Source: Streptomyces longhuiensis (GTDB lineage Bacteria > Actinomycetota > Actinomycetes > Streptomycetales > Streptomycetaceae). Taken from it: a DNA stretch of 64,000 nucleotides. This document shows, one piece after another, positions 7,665 through 15,804 of the stretch. How positions within the stretch are numbered: position 1 is the first letter of the stretch; each line of letters starts with the position of its first letter. Position numbers and translations under genes: made by a program. Location: contig NZ_CP085173.1 in NCBI RefSeq assembly GCF_020616555.1, positions 6,402,001 through 6,466,000 of the forward strand, read 5' to 3'. The notes under the pieces were generated by a model. The model was not told where the DNA came from. It searched no databases and saw only the letters and a program-made list of their open reading frames with translations.

Positions 7665-8034
7665 AACCCCCTTGTGCCCGCGCCGAGAATGCACCACGAT
7701 CGGCGACGCTCGGTCCTCATCCCGCAGTCCGACAGCCAATCGGGTCGCGGGGTTTCAGGGTCCCCACCGAGCAGGCCGGTAGCAGTGCCGCCGGCCTTGG
7801 GCAGGGGGGTCTCTGCTTTCCGGCAGGGCCTGTCCAGCAGGTTGCGCGTGACTGTCAGGTGCGACCAGTGGTTGTCGCTCGGGGGTGATCGCCGGTGATT
7901 CGGGTGCCAATGCGCGCCCCCGATGCGGGCGCTCTCCTTCCCGAGGACGTAGCACTTCTCCCATCCCTGCCCGGCTGAGCGTCCCAAGAGGCGCTGTCAG
8001 GGCCGGAGATGTACGTCCGAGAAGGAGGAAAGTC

Positions 8035-8652
8035 ATGGAGTCCGTGGCTCGTGGCGGAACCAGATGGAAGCGGTTCGCCGTAGTCATGGTGCCGAGCGTC
8101 GCGGCGACTGCCGTGATAGGCGTCGCCCTCTCGCAGGGTGCGCTTGCGGCATCGTTCAGTGTTTCGGGCCAGTCGTTCAAGGTGACGGCAGACTCGCTCG
8201 ACGGTACGGGATTCGTCCAGTACGGGGCCCTCGACAGCGGTAAGTCGGGTGCACACCCGGTTGCCGTCGTCGGCCTCAACGAGGCGAAGATCACCAACCT
8301 GTGCCAGTCGGTCGTCGTGCCGGTGCCGGTCTTCGGCGACGTGTCGATGAAGCTCAGCGCGGGCGGTGCGGGCGGCCCCCGCGTCGAGGCGAAGAAGCTG
8401 TACATCGACGCCGACGACCTGTCGACCAACGCCACGTTCAAGAACATCGACATCGGCGTCGGAATCGACTCGACCACCAAGGGCCCGGGTCCGGCCAAGG
8501 GCGACAAGTACGTCCCGGACTCGTTCTCGCAGCAGGCCGACTCGGTGCACTTCGAAGATGTCAAGCAGCGCGCGTGGGCGACCACGGCCGGCACCTTCAA
8601 GCTCTCCGGCCTGCACATGCAGGTGCAGAAGGGCGCACACGAGTGCTACTAG
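8035..8652 (+). CDS. DUF6230 family exported protein
   Basis: A 205-residue protein of the DUF6230 type; older annotations call relatives 'cholesterol esterase' without evidence. There is one N-terminal hydrophobic segment (about residues 15-37), ending at GALAASFSV, so it is either exported or anchored. The rest is beta-rich, polar and lacks catalytic motifs. Only two Cys are seen, at LCQSVV and at the extreme C-terminal HECY. The ATG at 8035 has AAGGAGG six bases upstream. It is the first gene of an apparent three-gene unit with the DUF6114 protein and a long repeat protein. Function unknown. Confidence 0.8.
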   Translation: MESVARGGTRWKRFAVVMVPSVAATAVIGVALSQGALAASFSVSGQSFKVTADSLDGTGFVQYGALDSGKSGAHPVAVVGLNEAKITNLCQSVVVPVPVFGDVSMKLSAGGAGGPRVEAKKLYIDADDLSTNATFKNIDIGVGIDSTTKGPGPAKGDKYVPDSFSQQADSVHFEDVKQRAWATTAGTFKLSGLHMQVQKGAHECY

Positions 8653-8788
8653 GCCCCAGGGTCTAGCTCACTCACAGCGCTGAACGGCCGGGCGCGGGGA
8701 CGAACGGGAAGCTCCGGGACGTCCCCGTGCCCGTATCCGACACGCACCATCACCACAGAACAACGCCATTCCCGAGGAGCTGTACGAC

Positions 8789-9346
8789 ATGAGCGCCGAA
8801 GCGCAAGCAGGGCTGGGCGACAGGCTCGGCCGGACGCGCCGATCGTTCCGAGGGTGGCGCGGTCAGCGCCCATTCTGGGGTGGTCTGCTGACGCTGCTGG
8901 GCGGCATTCCGATCATGTACTTCCCGTACGCGAACCTCACGCTCGGCTCGATGACCATCCGGATGTCGACGACCGCCGGCGCCGGTTCGCTGATCATCGG
9001 CGTCCTGCTTGTGGTGCTCGGCCTGACGCTCTGGTTCCAGCCGATGTCCCGCGTCTTCGCGGGCGTCGCGGCGATCCTGCTCGCCCTGGTCTCGTTGGTG
9101 GTCTCCAACTTCGGTGGCTTCGTCATCGGCTTCCTGCTGGCGCTGCTCGGTGGCGCTCTCGGCATCTCCTGGGGGCCCTCACGGGCCGCGAAGACGGAGA
9201 CCGGCGGCATGAAGCCCGCGGACGACGCCGACTCCGCGAAGAGCGAGACGGCGGCCTTCGATGCCTTCGGTGGTGCGTCGGACGATCTGTCAGGAACGAG
9301 CCCGAACGGCAACGACGGGACGAACGGGAGGCACCGTGCCGGCTGA
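8789..9346 (+). CDS. DUF6114 domain membrane protein
   Basis: A 185-residue membrane protein. After a basic N-terminus (RTRRSFRGWRGQRPFWGG) come four hydrophobic segments in about residues 30-130, then a hydrophilic Asp/Ser-rich tail. This is the pattern of DUF6114 proteins that accompany DUF6230 in Streptomyces. The ATG at 8789 has GAGGAGC upstream. Its end overlaps the start of the next gene by 11 bases, so translation is probably coupled. It is a plausible membrane partner for the two exported proteins. No function is known. Confidence 0.8.
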   Translation: MSAEAQAGLGDRLGRTRRSFRGWRGQRPFWGGLLTLLGGIPIMYFPYANLTLGSMTIRMSTTAGAGSLIIGVLLVVLGLTLWFQPMSRVFAGVAAILLALVSLVVSNFGGFVIGFLLALLGGALGISWGPSRAAKTETGGMKPADDADSAKSETAAFDAFGGASDDLSGTSPNGNDGTNGRHRAG

Positions 9347-10583
9347 CGAGGTGCACCACGAGAACTCTGCTGCAGAGTTCCGTGAGAGAACCGGGCCGCG
9401 GCATGCAGCCCCCAGAAAGCCGCTGTTCACCAGGCTGCACATGCCCGCGGGCAAAGCCATCGCCATTGCGGCGATGCCCACGGCCGTGCTCATGGGCATG
9501 GGGCTGACCCCCACGCTCGCGCAGGCCAAGGACAACCCCACCAAGTTCTCGGCGGACGACTACAAGGCGTGCGCCGACGCGATCAAGGCGTCCAAGGACG
9601 GCAAGGACGCGGCCGACGACAAGGGGGACGAGTCCGCCTCGCCCACCCCGTCGCCCTCCGCGTCCGCGAGCAAGGACACGTCGGACGACAAGGCGGACTC
9701 GGGCGACAAGGCCGAGCCCACCCCGTCGCCCTCCGCGTCCAAGTCCACGGACGCTCCCTCGGACGACAGCACGGCCGGCGGCAAGACGGCCACGCCGACC
9801 CCGACGCCCACCGAGACCAAGAACCCGCTCGACCCGCTGGGTGTCGGCGACGCGCTCAAGGACCTGCTGACGCCGGATCAGAAGGAGTCGGCGACCCCGA
9901 CCCCCTCGGCGTCCAAGTCCGCGGATGTGGGCGGCACCGTCAAGGACACCGTCGACAAGGTCACCGACCCCGTCAAGGACACGGCGGACAAGGCCGGGGA
10001 CGCGGTCAAGGACACGGTGGACAAGGCCGGAAAGGCCGTCGACGACACCGCGGACAAGGCCACCGACGTGGTCCCCACGCCCTCGGCGAGCGAGACCGGT
10101 GTGCCGGACAACTGCCCGGTCGCCACGGACGACGAGGGGGGCAACGAGCAGACCCCTGCTCAGGTCCCGAACGACTCGTGGCACCTGGAGGCCAGTTCGC
10201 TGACCCTCAAGGGCGCGGACTACCAGGGCGTCGTGAACGTGCGCACGCCCAACGGCACGGTCAAGAAGGTCCTGAAGTACGTCATCTCGAACGGCACCGA
10301 CATCGGTGACCTGCACCAGACGGTCGACGGCCCGGGCGGCAAGACGTACCACGTCCAGGCCGGCAAGGGCACCACGTCCACCATCCGTGGTGGGAAGACC
10401 ACCATGTACACGGAGTCGATCTCGGGCAACCTCCTGGGGCTGATCCCGATCACGTTCGACGCGGAGCACCCGCCGCCGCTGAACATCCCGCTGATCTACT
10501 TCACGAACGTGAAGGTCAAGCAGGCCGGTCAGTTCGGTGGTGACCTGCACGTGCCGGGTCTCCACCAGTACCTCACCGACTGA
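9336..10583 (+). CDS. Exported repeat protein of the DUF6230/DUF6114 cluster
   Basis: A 415-residue protein. A hydrophobic segment at about residues 40-62 ends at LAQA (signal or anchor). It is followed by a low-complexity linker with repeated PTPSPSAS blocks, then a Lys/Asp/Val repeat region (about 195-245, units like KDTVDKAGDAV) resembling LEA-type amphipathic helices. The C-terminal globular domain (about 280-415) is beta-rich. It ends in FTNVKVKQAG and PGLHQYL, echoing the end of the DUF6230 protein. The GTG at 9336 overlaps the preceding gene. No catalytic motif was found. It may be a cell-wall-spanning or matrix protein. Confidence 0.75.
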   Translation: MPADEVHHENSAAEFRERTGPRHAAPRKPLFTRLHMPAGKAIAIAAMPTAVLMGMGLTPTLAQAKDNPTKFSADDYKACADAIKASKDGKDAADDKGDESASPTPSPSASASKDTSDDKADSGDKAEPTPSPSASKSTDAPSDDSTAGGKTATPTPTPTETKNPLDPLGVGDALKDLLTPDQKESATPTPSASKSADVGGTVKDTVDKVTDPVKDTADKAGDAVKDTVDKAGKAVDDTADKATDVVPTPSASETGVPDNCPVATDDEGGNEQTPAQVPNDSWHLEASSLTLKGADYQGVVNVRTPNGTVKKVLKYVISNGTDIGDLHQTVDGPGGKTYHVQAGKGTTSTIRGGKTTMYTESISGNLLGLIPITFDAEHPPPLNIPLIYFTNVKVKQAGQFGGDLHVPGLHQYLTD

Positions 10584-10629
10584 CCCCGCTGCCGCGCGCA
10601 GCCACGGACCCGTCCGGGAGCCGCACAAA

Positions 10630-10668
10630 CGCCGAGGGCGCCCCCTTCAACAGGGGGCGCCCTCGGCG
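10630..10668. terminator. Strong bidirectional hairpin terminator
   Basis: Sixteen-base perfect arms (CGCCGAGGGCGCCCCC and its complement) with a 7-base loop. It lies between the convergent ends of the repeat-protein gene and pyk, so it probably serves both. Confidence 0.85.
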
Positions 10669-10685
10669 CGGTTCGGGGGGAGGCG

Positions 10686-12116
10686 TCAGTCGCGCTCTCC
10701 GCCGCCCAGGTGGTGCACCCGGACCATGTTGGTGGTGCCGGGGACACCGGGGGGCGAACCGGCCGTGATGATCACGGTGTCACCGTCGTTGAAGCGGTCC
10801 AGCTTCACCATCTCGGCGTCGACCAGGTCGACCATCGCGTCGGTGTTGTCGACGTACGGCACGATGTGCGACTCGACGCCCCAGCTCAGCGTCAGCTGGT
10901 TGCGGGTGCCCTCGTCCGTGGTGAAGGCCAGGATCGGCTGGGCCGCGCGGTAGCGGGACAGGCGGCGGGCCGTGTCGCCGGACTGGGTGAAGGCCACGAG
11001 GCCCTTGGCGCCCAGGAAGTCGGCGATCTCGCAGGCCGCGCGGGCGACCGAACCGCCCTGCGTGCGCGGCTTCTTGCCGGGCACGAGCGGCTGGAGGCCC
11101 TTGGACAGGAGCTCACCCTCGGCCGCGACGACGATCTTCGACATCGTCTTCACGGTCTCGATCGGATAGGCGCCCACGGAGGACTCGGCGGACAGCATGA
11201 CCGCGTCCGCGCCGTCCAGGATCGCGTTGGCGACGTCGGACGCCTCGGCGCGCGTGGGGCGGGAGTTGGTGATCATCGACTCCATCATCTGGGTCGCGAC
11301 GATCACCGGCTTGGCGTTGCGGCGGCACATCTCCACGAGGCGCTTCTGCACCATCGGGACCTTCTCGAGCGGGTACTCGACGGCGAGGTCACCGCGGGCC
11401 ACCATCACGGCGTCGAACGCCGCGACGACGCCCTCCATGTTGTCGACCGCCTGCGGCTTCTCCACCTTGGCGATGACGGGGACCCGGCGGCCCTCCTCGT
11501 CCATCACCTTGTGGACGTCCTGGACGTCGTCGGCGTCGCGCACGAAGGACAGGGCGACCATGTCGCAGCCCATCCGCAGGGCGAAGCGCAGGTCGTCGAC
11601 GTCCTTCTCGGACAGCGCGGGCACGTTCACGGCCGCGCCGGGCAGGTTGATGCCCTTGTGGTCGGAGATGACACCGCCCTCGACGACGATCGTCTTCACG
11701 CGCGGCCCGTCGACCTCGACGACGCGCAGCTCGACGTTGCCGTCGTTGATGAGGATCTGGTCGCCCTTGGAGACATCGCCGGGCAGACCCTTGTAGGTCG
11801 TGCCGCAGATCGACTTGTCGCCCGGGACATCGTCGGTGGTGATGGTGAACTCGTCACCGCGCACCAGCTCGACGGGGCCTTCGGCGAAGGTCTCGAGACG
11901 GATCTTGGGGCCCTGGAGGTCCGCGAGGACGCCGACGGCGCGGCCGGTGCTCTCCGCGGCGGCCCGGACACGGTCGTACCGCCCCTGGTGCTCGGCGTGC
12001 GTGCCATGGCTGAAGTTGAAGCGGGCCACATTCATGCCGGCTTCGATCAGCGCAACGAGCTGCTCTTCGGAGTCGACGGCGGGGCCCAGCGTGCAGACGA
12101 TTTTGGAACGGCGCAT
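10686..12116 (-). CDS. pyk: Pyruvate kinase
   Basis: A 476-residue glycolytic enzyme converting phosphoenolpyruvate and ADP to pyruvate and ATP. Diagnostic segments are the N-terminal RRSKIVCTLGPA with NVARFNFSHGTH, the active-site signature around VIAKVEKPQAVDNMEG, the metal/phosphate region VMVARGDLAVE, and the VATQMMESM stretch. A C-terminal regulatory domain is present. Length is normal. The ATG at 12116 has no Shine-Dalgarno, but a TAGGAT hexamer ends seven bases upstream, so the message is probably leaderless. A 14-bp palindrome lies near -35. It sits downstream of ackA and pta on the same strand. Confidence 0.96.
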   Translation of the reverse strand: MRRSKIVCTLGPAVDSEEQLVALIEAGMNVARFNFSHGTHAEHQGRYDRVRAAAESTGRAVGVLADLQGPKIRLETFAEGPVELVRGDEFTITTDDVPGDKSICGTTYKGLPGDVSKGDQILINDGNVELRVVEVDGPRVKTIVVEGGVISDHKGINLPGAAVNVPALSEKDVDDLRFALRMGCDMVALSFVRDADDVQDVHKVMDEEGRRVPVIAKVEKPQAVDNMEGVVAAFDAVMVARGDLAVEYPLEKVPMVQKRLVEMCRRNAKPVIVATQMMESMITNSRPTRAEASDVANAILDGADAVMLSAESSVGAYPIETVKTMSKIVVAAEGELLSKGLQPLVPGKKPRTQGGSVARAACEIADFLGAKGLVAFTQSGDTARRLSRYRAAQPILAFTTDEGTRNQLTLSWGVESHIVPYVDNTDAMVDLVDAEMVKLDRFNDGDTVIITAGSPPGVPGTTNMVRVHHLGGGERD

Positions 12117-12123
12117 GGGGGCG

Positions 12124-12158
12124 ATCCTATCGGTTTGTTTCGCTACGGAATATTCCGT
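12124..12158 (-). promoter_or_regulatory. pyk promoter (leaderless type) with 14-bp palindrome
   Basis: On the minus strand, TAGGAT (12129-12124) sits seven bases before the pyk ATG, as in leaderless Streptomyces promoters. ACGGAATATTCCGT (12145-12158), a perfect 14-bp palindrome with an A/T centre, covers the -29 to -42 zone. It is therefore likely to bind a regulator that competes with or assists RNA polymerase. Confidence 0.55.
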
Positions 12159-12190
12159 CTGGTGGAATCTACAAATGGGCGGTGGTGCGC

Positions 12191-13420
12191 TCAGTCGTTG
12201 CGGGACGCGGGGTCGTGCACGAGGGCGTAGGCCTGCCGCGCGATCTCCAGTTCCTCGTCGGTCGGGACGACGGCGACCGCCACCCGCGCGTACTCCGGCG
12301 AGATCAGCCGCGGTTCGTCGGAACGTACGGAATTGAGCTCGCCGTCGACCGCGAGGCCCAGCTCCTCCAGACCCGCGACGGCAGCTTCGCGCACCGGCGC
12401 CGCGTTCTCACCGACCCCCGCCGTGAACACCACGGCATCCACCCGGCCGAGCACCGCGTAGTAGGCGCCGATGTACTTCTTCAGACGGTGGATGTAGATG
12501 TCGAAGGCGAGCCGCGCCTCCTCGTCGCCCTCGTCGATACGGCGCCGGATCTCCCGCATGTCGTTGTCGCCGCAGAGACCGACGAGACCGCTCTTCTGGT
12601 TGAGCAGTACGTCGATCTCGTCGGCGGACATGTTGCCCACCCGCATCAAATGGAAGATGACGGCCGGGTCCACATCGCCCGAACGCGTCCCCATCACCAG
12701 GCCCTCCAGAGGCGTCAGGCCCATGGACGTGTCCACGCACCGGCCGCCGCGCACCGCCGACGCCGAGGCGCCGTTGCCCAGGTGCAGCACGATGACGTTG
12801 ACCTCCTCGGGGTCCTTGCCGAGGAGCTCGGCCGCCTTGCGGGACACGTACGCGTGCGACGTGCCGTGGAAGCCGTAGCGGCGGATGCGGTGCTCGTCGG
12901 CGGTCTTCACGTCGATCGCGTAGCGCGCCGCCGACTCCGGCATCGTCGTGTGGAACGCCGTGTCGAAGACGGCGACCTGCGGCAGGTCCGGGCGCAACGC
13001 CATCGCGGTGCGGATGCCCGTGAGGTTGGCCGGGTTGTGCAGCGGAGCGACCGGGATCAGCCGCTCGATCTCCGCGAGCACCGCGTCGTCGATGACGGTC
13101 GGCTCGGTGAAGAACATGCCGCCGTGCACCACCCGGTGGCCGATCGCGGCGAGCTCGGGGGAGTCCAGGCCCATCCCGTCGCGGGCCAGCTCCCCGGCGA
13201 CCGCCTTCAGGGCCGCGTCGTGGTCGGCGATCGGGCCGTTCACCTCGCGTGCCTCGCCGCCTCCGGTCAGCGGCGTGTGCTTGAGGCGGGACGTCTCCTC
13301 GCCGATGCGCTCGACGAGGCCCACGGCGAGCCGGGCGCCGCTCTCCATGTCGAGCAGCTGGTACTTCAGCGACGAGGAGCCGGAGTTGAGGACGAGAACT
13401 CGGCTGGGCGTGGCGGTCAC
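12191..13420 (-). CDS. ackA: Acetate kinase
   Basis: A 409-residue kinase interconverting acetate plus ATP and acetyl phosphate plus ADP. Family motifs: N-terminal VLNSGSSSLKYQL (metal-binding Asn and phosphate loop), HRVVHGG, FHTTMPESAA and GFHGTSHAYVSR, and C-terminal FTAGVGENA. The GTG at 13420 is preceded by GAGGT. It starts 23 bases after the pta stop, so pta-ackA form an operon for acetyl-CoA to acetate conversion and back. Confidence 0.96.
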   Translation of the reverse strand: MTATPSRVLVLNSGSSSLKYQLLDMESGARLAVGLVERIGEETSRLKHTPLTGGGEAREVNGPIADHDAALKAVAGELARDGMGLDSPELAAIGHRVVHGGMFFTEPTVIDDAVLAEIERLIPVAPLHNPANLTGIRTAMALRPDLPQVAVFDTAFHTTMPESAARYAIDVKTADEHRIRRYGFHGTSHAYVSRKAAELLGKDPEEVNVIVLHLGNGASASAVRGGRCVDTSMGLTPLEGLVMGTRSGDVDPAVIFHLMRVGNMSADEIDVLLNQKSGLVGLCGDNDMREIRRRIDEGDEEARLAFDIYIHRLKKYIGAYYAVLGRVDAVVFTAGVGENAAPVREAAVAGLEELGLAVDGELNSVRSDEPRLISPEYARVAVAVVPTDEELEIARQAYALVHDPASRND

Positions 13421-13443
13421 AGGTGCTTACCTCTTCGTAGGGG

Positions 13444-15519
13444 TCAGGAGGCCGGCGTCTGGGCCTGGATCGCCGTGATGGCGACCGTGTTGACGATGTC
13501 CTGCACGAGCGCGCCGCGCGACAGGTCGTTGACCGGCTTGCGCAGACCCTGCAGGACCGGACCGACGGCGATGGCGCCTGCCGAACGCTGCACGGCCTTG
13601 TACGTGTTGTTGCCGGTGTTCAGGTCGGGGAAGATCAGCACGCTGGCCTGGCCCGCGACCTCCGAGCCGGGCAGCTTGGTCGCCGCCACCGACGGCTCGA
13701 CCGCCGCGTCGTACTGGATGGGGCCCTCGATCCTCAGGTCGGAGCGCCGCTCGCGCACCAGCTCCGTGGCCTTGCGCACCTTGTCGACGTCCGCGCCCGA
13801 GCCCGACGTACCCGTCGAGTACGACAGCATCGCGATCCGCGGGTCCACGCCGAACTGCTCGGCCGTGGCGGCCGCCTGGACCGCGATGTCGGCGAGCTGC
13901 TGCGCGTCCGGGTCCGGGTTCACCGCGCAGTCGCCGTACACGAGGACCTTGTCGGCGAGGCACATGAAGAAGACGGACGACACGATGTCGGCGTCCGGCT
14001 TCGTCTTGATGATCTCGAAGGCCGGGCGGATCGTCGCGGCCGTCGAGTGCACGGAACCCGACACCATGCCGTCCGCCAGACCGCCCTGCACCATCAGCGT
14101 CCCGAAGTAGTTCACGTCCGCCACCACGTCGTACGCGAGCTCGACCGTGACGCCCTTGTGGGCGCGCAGCTGCGCGTACTCTGCGGCGAACCGGTCCCGC
14201 AGCTGGGACGTGGCCGGGTCGATGAGCTGCGAGTCCACCAGGTCGACGCCCAGGTCGGCGGCCTTCTTGCGGATCTGCTCCACCGGGCCGAGCAGCGTCA
14301 GGTCGCACACCCCGCGGCGCAGCAGGACGTCCGCCGCGCGCAGGACGCGCTCCTCGGTGCCCTCGGGCAGCACGACGCGGCGCTTGTCGGCGCGGGCCCG
14401 CTCCAGGAGCTTGTGCTCGAACATCATCGGGGTGACGCGGTCGCTGCTCGGCGCCGAGACGCGCTCCAGCAGGCCGGCCGTGTCGACCCACCGCTCGAAG
14501 AGACCGAGCGCCGTCTCCGCCTTGCGGGGCGTCGCCGCGTTCAACTTGCCCTCCATGGAGAACAGTTCGCCCGCCGTGGGGAAGGAACCGCCCTTCACCG
14601 CCACCACCGGCGTGCCGGGCGCGAGGCGGTCGGAGAGCGTCAGGATCTCCTCGCCCGGCCGCTCGTCGAGGGTCAGCAGGACGCCCGCTATCGGCGGGGT
14701 CCCGGCGCTGTGCGCGGCGAGCGACCCCACCACGAGGTCCGCGCGGTCCCCGGGCGTCACGACCAGACAGCCCGGCGTCAGCGCCTTGATGAAGGCCGGC
14801 AGCATCGCGCCGCCGAACACGAAGTCCAGCGCGTCGCGCGCGAGGCCCGCGTCGTCGCCGAGCAGCACCTCGCCGCCGAGCGCCTGCGCGATCTGGGAGA
14901 CCGTCGGCGCGGACAGGGCGGGCTCGTCCGGCAGTACGTAGGTGGGGACCGGGAGATGGGCCGCCAGGCTCTCGCGTATCTCCTCGCGGTCCTGCGCCGC
15001 CACCCGGTTCACGACCATCGCGAGCACGTCGCAGCCGAGGACCTCGTACGCGCGGTACGCGTTGCGGGTCTCGGCGTGCACGGACTCCGGGGTCTGCTTG
15101 CGGCCGCCCACGACGGGAATGACGGACGCTCCGAACTCGTTGGCGAGGCGGGCGTTGACGGCCAGCTCGTCGGGGAGCTGGGTGTCGGCGAAGTCCGTGC
15201 CGAGGACGAGGACGACCTCGTAGTCGCGGGCGACCTGGTGGAAGCGGTCCACGAGGCGCGAGACCAGTTCGTCGGTGCCCTGTTCGGCCTGCACGGCGGA
15301 CGCCTCGTGGTAGTCGAGGCCGTAGACCGTCGCCGGGTCCTGGGAGAGGCGGTAGCGCGCACGCAGCAGATCGAAGAGCCGGTCGGGACCGTCGTGGACG
15401 AGGGGGCGGAAGACTCCCACGCGGTCGACCTGCCGGGTCAGGAGCTCCATGACTCCCAGCTCCACGACCTGCCGGCCGTCACCCCGGTCGATCCCGGTCA
15501 CGTACACGCTGCGCGTCAC
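13444..15519 (-). CDS. pta: Phosphate acetyltransferase, long form
   Basis: A 691-residue enzyme converting acetyl-CoA and phosphate to acetyl phosphate and CoA. It is the long type: an N-terminal dethiobiotin-synthetase-like P-loop domain (about 1-200), a central DRTGG domain (about 215-330) and a C-terminal PTA_PTB catalytic domain, with RVVLPEGTEERVLRAAD beginning it at about 360 and SYSTGTSGSG further on. The GTG at 15519 is chosen because AAGGGAGAG precedes it at good spacing; upstream codons lack family similarity. It is the first gene of pta-ackA. Its leader carries two direct CTCTGCGGC copies. Confidence 0.94.
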   Translation of the reverse strand: MTRSVYVTGIDRGDGRQVVELGVMELLTRQVDRVGVFRPLVHDGPDRLFDLLRARYRLSQDPATVYGLDYHEASAVQAEQGTDELVSRLVDRFHQVARDYEVVLVLGTDFADTQLPDELAVNARLANEFGASVIPVVGGRKQTPESVHAETRNAYRAYEVLGCDVLAMVVNRVAAQDREEIRESLAAHLPVPTYVLPDEPALSAPTVSQIAQALGGEVLLGDDAGLARDALDFVFGGAMLPAFIKALTPGCLVVTPGDRADLVVGSLAAHSAGTPPIAGVLLTLDERPGEEILTLSDRLAPGTPVVAVKGGSFPTAGELFSMEGKLNAATPRKAETALGLFERWVDTAGLLERVSAPSSDRVTPMMFEHKLLERARADKRRVVLPEGTEERVLRAADVLLRRGVCDLTLLGPVEQIRKKAADLGVDLVDSQLIDPATSQLRDRFAAEYAQLRAHKGVTVELAYDVVADVNYFGTLMVQGGLADGMVSGSVHSTAATIRPAFEIIKTKPDADIVSSVFFMCLADKVLVYGDCAVNPDPDAQQLADIAVQAAATAEQFGVDPRIAMLSYSTGTSGSGADVDKVRKATELVRERRSDLRIEGPIQYDAAVEPSVAATKLPGSEVAGQASVLIFPDLNTGNNTYKAVQRSAGAIAVGPVLQGLRKPVNDLSRGALVQDIVNTVAITAIQAQTPAS

Positions 15520-15544
15520 GCGTGCTCTCCCTTTCGTTGGACGG

Positions 15545-15573
15545 GCCGCAGAGAAGGGGCCTCTGCCGCAGAG
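15545..15573. repeat. Direct repeats in the pta leader
   Basis: GCCGCAGAG occurs at 15545-15553 and 15565-15573, 20 bases apart (two helical turns). The second copy is part of a 13-base dyad CTCTGC-c-GCAGAG (15561-15573). It is a possible regulator site for pta-ackA. Confidence 0.35.
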
Positions 15574-15620
15574 ATTCGGCCGCTGAACCGGCCTCTGATG
15601 AAAGTCGTAGCCGTGCCCTC

Positions 15621-15649
15621 TTGACAATACCTCCGGGGGTGGCTAGGTC
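15621..15649 (+). promoter_or_regulatory. Consensus-like promoter for pfkA
   Basis: TTGACA (15621-15626) and TAGGTC (15644-15649) are separated by 17 bases, close to the principal sigma factor consensus. They point at pfkA, which would have a leader of about 150 bases. Confidence 0.65.
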
Positions 15650-15804
15650 GCCCGCCGGACAAAGGCCCTGGTCCGGGGGCCGAAAGACCCCCGGAACACG
15701 CGCCGCACGGGCCCCCGCGCCCGGCGGTGACCCCCATCGCCCCCACGGCCGTGAAAGAATCGAAGCGGCTCACAAGTCTCAACAGCGAGCAGGAGACACG
15801 CACG

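Larger units (their letters stand above)
7407..8034. other. 628-base non-coding stretch with structured elements
   Basis: No ORF here has convincing codon bias. The base composition is less GC-biased than the flanking genes. It holds two overlapping hairpins (7489-7547), an inverted repeat (7647-7664) and the ribosome binding site for the DUF6230 gene (AAGGAGG at 8022-8028). It probably contains the terminator of the YbbN-like gene plus a long leader or promoter for the secreted-protein trio. No riboswitch class was recognised. Confidence 0.6.

Noticed and set aside
7652..7987. A 111-codon minus-strand ORF in the long gap before the DUF6230 gene
   Set aside because: No codon bias typical of the genome, no recognisable domain, no ribosome binding site; the region is better read as non-coding.
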